Below the pieces are notes generated by a model that was not told the origin of the DNA, did no database searches, and was given only the letters and a program-made list of their open reading frames with translations. The position numbers and the translations under genes are program-made. Shown here piece by piece: positions 59,446-64,000 of a stretch of 64,000 nt of DNA. Positions within the stretch are counted from its first letter, which is position 1. The number at the start of each line of letters is the position of its first letter. The DNA comes from Adenanthera pavonina (Eukaryota > Streptophyta > Magnoliopsida > Fabales > Fabaceae), in the NCBI GenBank assembly GCA_026686845.1, contig JAIVEN010000010.1, forward strand, positions 22,604,001 through 22,668,000. Direction: 5' to 3'.

Positions 59446-61111
59446 TGGTTAGATATGCTGGCTTCCCAAGAGGGGGGTGAATTAGGAAGATTAAAATTTT
59501 CTGCAAAATGTCAATAAAGTGAAGAAAGGAAAGGTGCAGTAAAACAAAGTATAAGTGAATAACAAGTAAAAGTAATAATAGAGAAGGGAAGACATAGATG
59601 TTTATCCTGGTTCGGTCTCTCAATCTTGACCTACGTCCAGTCCTCAAGGTCTTGAGATTTTCCACTATCTTGCAAGAATTCAGTGGGCTTCTTGCAAATG
59701 CCACAGTAAAGCTATGATACTCTGTTTTTAGAGCTCACACTTTCTCTCTTTGCACTCTAGCTAAGTGCTTCCTCAATCCCTTGTGATATCCCCTCACAAG
59801 AAAATCTTTCTTCCAGATGAAGATAAGATTATTTACAATGGATAAACTCTCTTAATCAGAGTGTATATGAAAGTTGGAGTATAAAGAATGAAGTATATGA
59901 GAGTAAGAGATTTTGAATTGATGATTTGGCAGAGTTTCGGTATGTACAATGTTAAAATCATTACCCACAACTTCAAATGATGTTATATTTATAGATTTAG
60001 GTCTTAACTATATGTTAAAGACAAAATCTATCCGTTAGAGACGTTACCCAATGGTTACTCTGAAAAACTATCCGTTCACCAACCGCATTTAATGCTTCTG
60101 ACACTCAAAGTTCAAATTTTGGTTAGTCAACAGACGAATTTCACAGAAACCGAAAGCTAAAGACTTTAACGTTGAACATTCAAAGTTTGTTTGTCATGAA
60201 GAAAAGTTCAAATTTTGATCTTTGAAAAATGTTTCTATGTTGGAACATACAAATTTTCAAGTTTAATGTTCTTTTGGAAAATATGAATAGTTGTTCCATT
60301 TTGGTACAGTGCCTTTGAAATTCGAATTTTGATACCCAAAATTCGTCTGTCAGTGAACAGTTCAATAAGGCACAATAGTTCATCTATTCGAAATTCAAAT
60401 TTTCAAAATGCAAAGTTCGTCTGTCAGAGAGGCATCTTTTCAGACTTACTTCAAAGTTTGAATTTCTTAATACTATCATTCGTATGTCAACATATCATCA
60501 TAACAGACTCACAAGCTTTATTTCTGAAATTCAAATTTTCATGTTCAAAGTTCAGCTGTCACTGAGCCATTTTGATGCTCTTTCCAAACTCAGTTTTCAG
60601 ATGAACTTTGACATATCCTCAGACGAATTTTTCATTTTTCATAAGTTGTATTTTGTCTAAAATTTGAATTTTCAAAAGCCAAAGTTCATCTGTCAGATAA
60701 GGCTCTTTTCAGACTTATTCATTTTCAATACAAAATTTGAATTTATGCAGTCAAAGTTCATCTATCAGAGAAGGCTCTTTTTAAATTTGTTCATTTTCAA
60801 TACGAAATCTGAATTTACAAAGCCAAAGTTCAAATTTTCAAAACAGCATATCAGTATAAATGTTTCAAACTTCGTCTGTTAGTGGGTGTTTTTCAAATAT
60901 TCCATGGATTAACATAGAATCATAGTTTTAAAACATCTTTTTGCCAATTCAAAGTCTTCTACTCAATTTAAATAGTGCTGTAGATTCTACATCTATTCTT
61001 GTGCTAGTTTTTCTTGAACATCTCCACTTGAGATCAATTTTTTCACCTTTGATATCTTCTCTCCAAGCTCTAGAAAGTTGTTTTGGAATCATGAAAACAC
61101 ATGATTCAACA
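59446..61111 (-). mobile_element. Copia-S LTR 'D' (5' LTR side)
   Basis: It begins TGGTTAGATATGCTGGCTTCC (a mutated TGTTAG start) and ends CATGATTCAACA at 61111; about 1666 bp. Same subfamily as LTR C. It is adjacent to a primer site and gag on the minus strand. Its outer terminus is joined, exactly at the LTR end, to the middle of a gag on the plus strand. Confidence 0.87.
59985..59994 (-). promoter_or_regulatory. TATA box of LTR D
   Basis: CTATAAATAT on the minus strand at the conserved place. Confidence 0.55.
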
Positions 61112-61546
61112 AAAGATATGTTGTTTGCTTTAATTGGAAATCAGAGAATCACACAAGGAAAAGCTGGACTTGGTTATGATCCTTGTGCAGTAAAAGAAAG
61201 GATTAAAAAGAAAAATCAAAATCTATATATGAGGCATTTTACGCATGCTAATGGGCATAAAAAGAAAGATCACAGTTTAAATCGCATTGAATCCTATGAT
61301 CAACCAAAATATGTGAAACAAAAATATTATCTGCATTGCTTTCTTCCTACATCACAATCTAGCAGTCCCTTTACCATCTATCACTTTTATAACAAGAAGG
61401 GACACATTTCCAGTTCATGTGCATTGAAGAAAAATGGACTTGACAAGAAGGTAAAATGGGTTCCGAAAGGTACACTTGTATCTAAGGAAAATGCCACTGA
61501 CAGAAATGGACCTAAGCAAATTTGGGTATCTAAAAAGAAACTCTAA
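61112..61546 (+). pseudogene. gag: Copia-S element 4, gag C-terminal part
   Basis: Plus strand, starting abruptly at KDMLFALIGNQRITQGK right after LTR D. It continues through MRHFTHANGHKKKD and the second knuckle, here YHFYNKKGHISSSC with two Cys-to-Tyr changes as in element 2. It ends KQIWVSKKKL with TAA at 61544-61546. The N-terminal two thirds of gag are not upstream on this strand. Confidence 0.85.
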
Positions 61547-64000
61547 ACTTTGTTTTGCAGATCTATCTTAAAGCAAGAAAGAGCAACAAATGGTATATGG
61601 ACAGTGCCTGCTCAAGTCATATGACTCGTAATAAAGAGAAGTTCATCACCCTTAAAGACAAAAAGAGAGGAAAGGTGACTTTTGGAGGTGATCAATACGG
61701 CAAAATAGTTGGAATTAACATTATGGGCAAGAATCTTGAAACATCTATTGAAGAGGTACTGTTTATAATTGGTCTCAATCACAATCTGCTAAGTGTGAGT
61801 CAGACATGTGACAAAGGTAACTGGGTACTGTTTGAATAAAAATTTTGCCTGGTCATCCGAAAAAGTGATCATTAAGTAATCCTCACAACTCAAAGAGATG
61901 GTAATTGCTATAATATTGATCTTGACGAACTTCCTTCCTTAGATTCTGTCTGTTTGATTAGTCAGGATAATGATAGTTGGTTGTGGCATAGAAGATTAGC
62001 ACATGTTAACATGAACCAACTGTCAAAACTGGTTAAGAATGAGTTAGTCACTGGCTTACCAAAAATCTCTTTTGAAAAAGATAAAGAATGTGATGCATGC
62101 CTTAAAGGAAAACAAACTAAATCATCTTTCAAATCTAAAAATGTAGTCACCACATCTAGACCACTACAACTATTGCATATGGATCTGATTGGTCCATCTA
62201 GAGTAAAAAGCATTGGTGGAAATTTGTATATTCTTGTGATTATGGATGATTACTCTAGATTTACCTAGACCTTGTTTCTTTCTTCCAAAAGTGAAACATT
62301 TGATGCATTTGTAACCTTAGCTAAGAAAGTGCAAAATAAAAAGGGTATTTCTATTGTGTCTATCAGGTCTGACCATGGAGGAGACTTTGAAAATTCATGC
62401 TTTTCTGGAGTACTGTGATGAACATGGAATTGATCACAACTTCTCAGCTCCAACAACTCCTCAGCAGAATGGTGTGGTGGAAAGGAAGAATAGAACAATT
62501 GGAGAAATGACAAGATAGAATTTTTGGGTTATTCTAGTAGGAGTAAAGCATATAGAATTTTCAATAAGAAGACTAAATATGTAGAGGAATCTATGCATGT
62601 TGTGTTTATTGAAAATGAAATAGTTTCCAAGCATGTTATTGATGAAGATGATCTTATTTCAAATTTTAAAAACTTAGATATTTCCAAAGAAGGTAAAACT
62701 GAACCTCCAAAAATATCTGAATCTATTAACATAGAGAAAGATATTCAGGAAAAAGGCTTTGAAAATGAGAATAATGAAGATATATCTCAAGAACTTCCCA
62801 GAGCTTGGAGATATCAAAGGAATCATCCTATTGATTAAGTGATTGGGGATGTTCAAGAAAGAGTTAAAACCTGAAAATAGCTAAGGGATCAAATTATCAA
62901 TTGTGCTTTCATTTCTTAAATTGAAACTAAGTGTGCTAAAGAAGCCTTAACTGATGAATACTAGATTCTGGCCATGCAAGACGAATTAAATTAGTTTGAA
63001 AGAAATCAAGTTTGGGATTTAGTGCCTAGACCTAGAAATCACCATATCATTGACACTAAATGGATCTTTAGAAATAAACTTGATGAATCAGGAACAATAA
63101 TAAGAAATAAAGCAAGACTAGTTGCCAAAGGATATAATCAAGAAGAAGGTATTGATTTTAAGGAGACCTTTGCTCCAGTTGCAAGATTGAAAGCAATTAG
63201 AATCCTATTGGCCTATGCATGCATGAAAAACATAATGTTATATCAAATGGATGTGAAAAATACTTTTCTGAATGGATATATCATAGAAGAAGTTTATGTA
63301 GACCAACCTCCAGGGATTGAGGACTCTACAAAACCAAACCATGTTTATAAACTAAAGAATGCTCTTTACGGTTTAAAACAAGCTCCTAGAGCATGGTATG
63401 AAAGGCTAAGCAACTTTCTAACTGAAAAGGGATTCAATAGAGGAAAAGTAGATACTACTTTATTTACTAAGAAAGAAAATAAAGATTTACTTGTTGTTCA
63501 AATTTATGTTGATGATATTATATTTGGTGCTACTAATGAATCTCTTTGCAAGAATTTCTCTAAGCTAATGCAAGGTGAATTCGAAATGTCAATGATGGGT
63601 GAGCTTAACTTCTTCCTTGGACTGCAAATTAAGCAATGTGTTGATGGTATCTTCCTCAACTAATCAAAATATATGAAAAAGTTGCTGAAAAAGTTTGGCA
63701 TGGAAAAGGCCAAGCCAATAGGAACTCATATGGCTACTGCAACTAAGCTTGATATGGATGAAGGAGGAAAAACTTTTGACATAACCCAATACAGAAGAAT
63801 GATTGGATCTCTGCTATACCTAACAGCTAGCAGACTTGACATCTTGTTCAATGTTTGTATGTGTGCAAGGTTCCAATCATGTCCCAAAGAAACCCATGCA
63901 ACTGCTGTCAAATGCATCTTCAGATATTTAATTGGAACATCACAAATGGGACTTTGGTACCCAAAGGGCAATGGAGAAGATCTCATTGGATACACTAATG
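61547..64000 (+). pseudogene. pol: Copia-S element 4, pol (protease, integrase, RT, start of RNase H), broken
   Basis: Protease starts near 61555 in another frame than gag (NKWYMDSACSSHMT near 61590), with stops at about 61838 and 61873. The zinc-binding part of integrase follows (WLWHRRLAHVN near 61985, CDACLKGKQ). The core starts LLHMDLIGPS, with TAG for Trp near 62266 and SDHGGDFENSC-like text near 62370. A jump near 62520 skips most of the core to GYSSRSKAYRIFN. The RT is the best part (63022-63663): MDVKNTFLNG near 63247, LYGLKQAPRAWYERL, and catalytic YVDDIIFGAT near 63507. A TAA at 63661 precedes the connection and RNase H start (RRMIGSLLYLT, YPKGNGEDLIGYT). The window ends inside RNase H. 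Confidence 0.87.

Noticed and set aside
63022..63663. Functional reverse transcriptase
   Set aside because: Motifs are intact, but the frame is closed by TAA at 63661 and pol is broken upstream in protease and integrase, so it is a pseudogene segment.

Overview
The window looks like a repeat-dense stretch of a plant nuclear chromosome. Almost every recognisable feature is a plant LTR retrotransposon: LTRs with TG...CA ends, primer-binding sites complementary to initiator tRNA-Met, polypurine tracts, Ty1/copia gag-pol, and Ty3/gypsy chromovirus integrase. I found no intact cellular gene, tRNA, rRNA or CRISPR array. The only possible host-gene traces are a PGG-domain fragment (54498-54763) and an unrecognised ORF with a transit-peptide-like start (3524-3808). 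I cannot name the species.

Family names used here are mine. Copia-S: SIRE/Maximus-like, LTRs A to F of 1.4-1.9 kb, with gag, pol and a third ORF. Copia-R: a relative of Copia-S, LTRs G and H. Copia-T: Tork/Angela-like, LTRs beginning TGTTAGAGATTGTGCC. Gypsy-1: Tekay/Del-like chromovirus, LTR 2.5-2.9 kb. Gypsy-2: LTR about 2.5 kb.

Layout. 1-5694: Gypsy-1 LTR pieces around a CACTA-like transposon end. 5695-8598: leader and 5' LTR of a Copia-T element. 8599-17364: Copia-R remnant (LTR G, broken gag, LTR H), with a Gypsy-1 solo LTR inside LTR H. 17365-18894: Gypsy-2 primer site and 5' LTR, cut by the 3' LTR and RT-RNase H of a Copia-T element (18895-21984). 21985-31959: an almost complete but RT-less Copia-S element on the minus strand, with gag, a fused protease/integrase/RNase H reading frame and a third ORF. 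31960-36383: the 5' half of a second Copia-S element. 36384-41435: a LINE-type RNase H fragment and poorly identified AT-rich or pyrimidine-rich DNA. 41436-47108: three solo LTRs nested inside one another. 47109-53531: eroded Ty3/gypsy interior and a Gypsy-2 LTR. 54498-58319: PGG fragment, Gypsy-1 3' LTR and integrase. The integrase runs directly into a Copia-S gag and 5' LTR (58320-61111). That LTR abuts the C-terminal gag and pol of a Copia-S copy on the plus strand, which continues past the window end.

As a whole the region is a record of nested insertion, LTR-LTR recombination and mosaic formation. The most informative signals are the triple nest with target-site duplications, the copia/gypsy mosaic, defects shared between two Copia-S copies, and the in-frame integrase/RNase H fusion in an element that keeps a third, non-structural-looking ORF.
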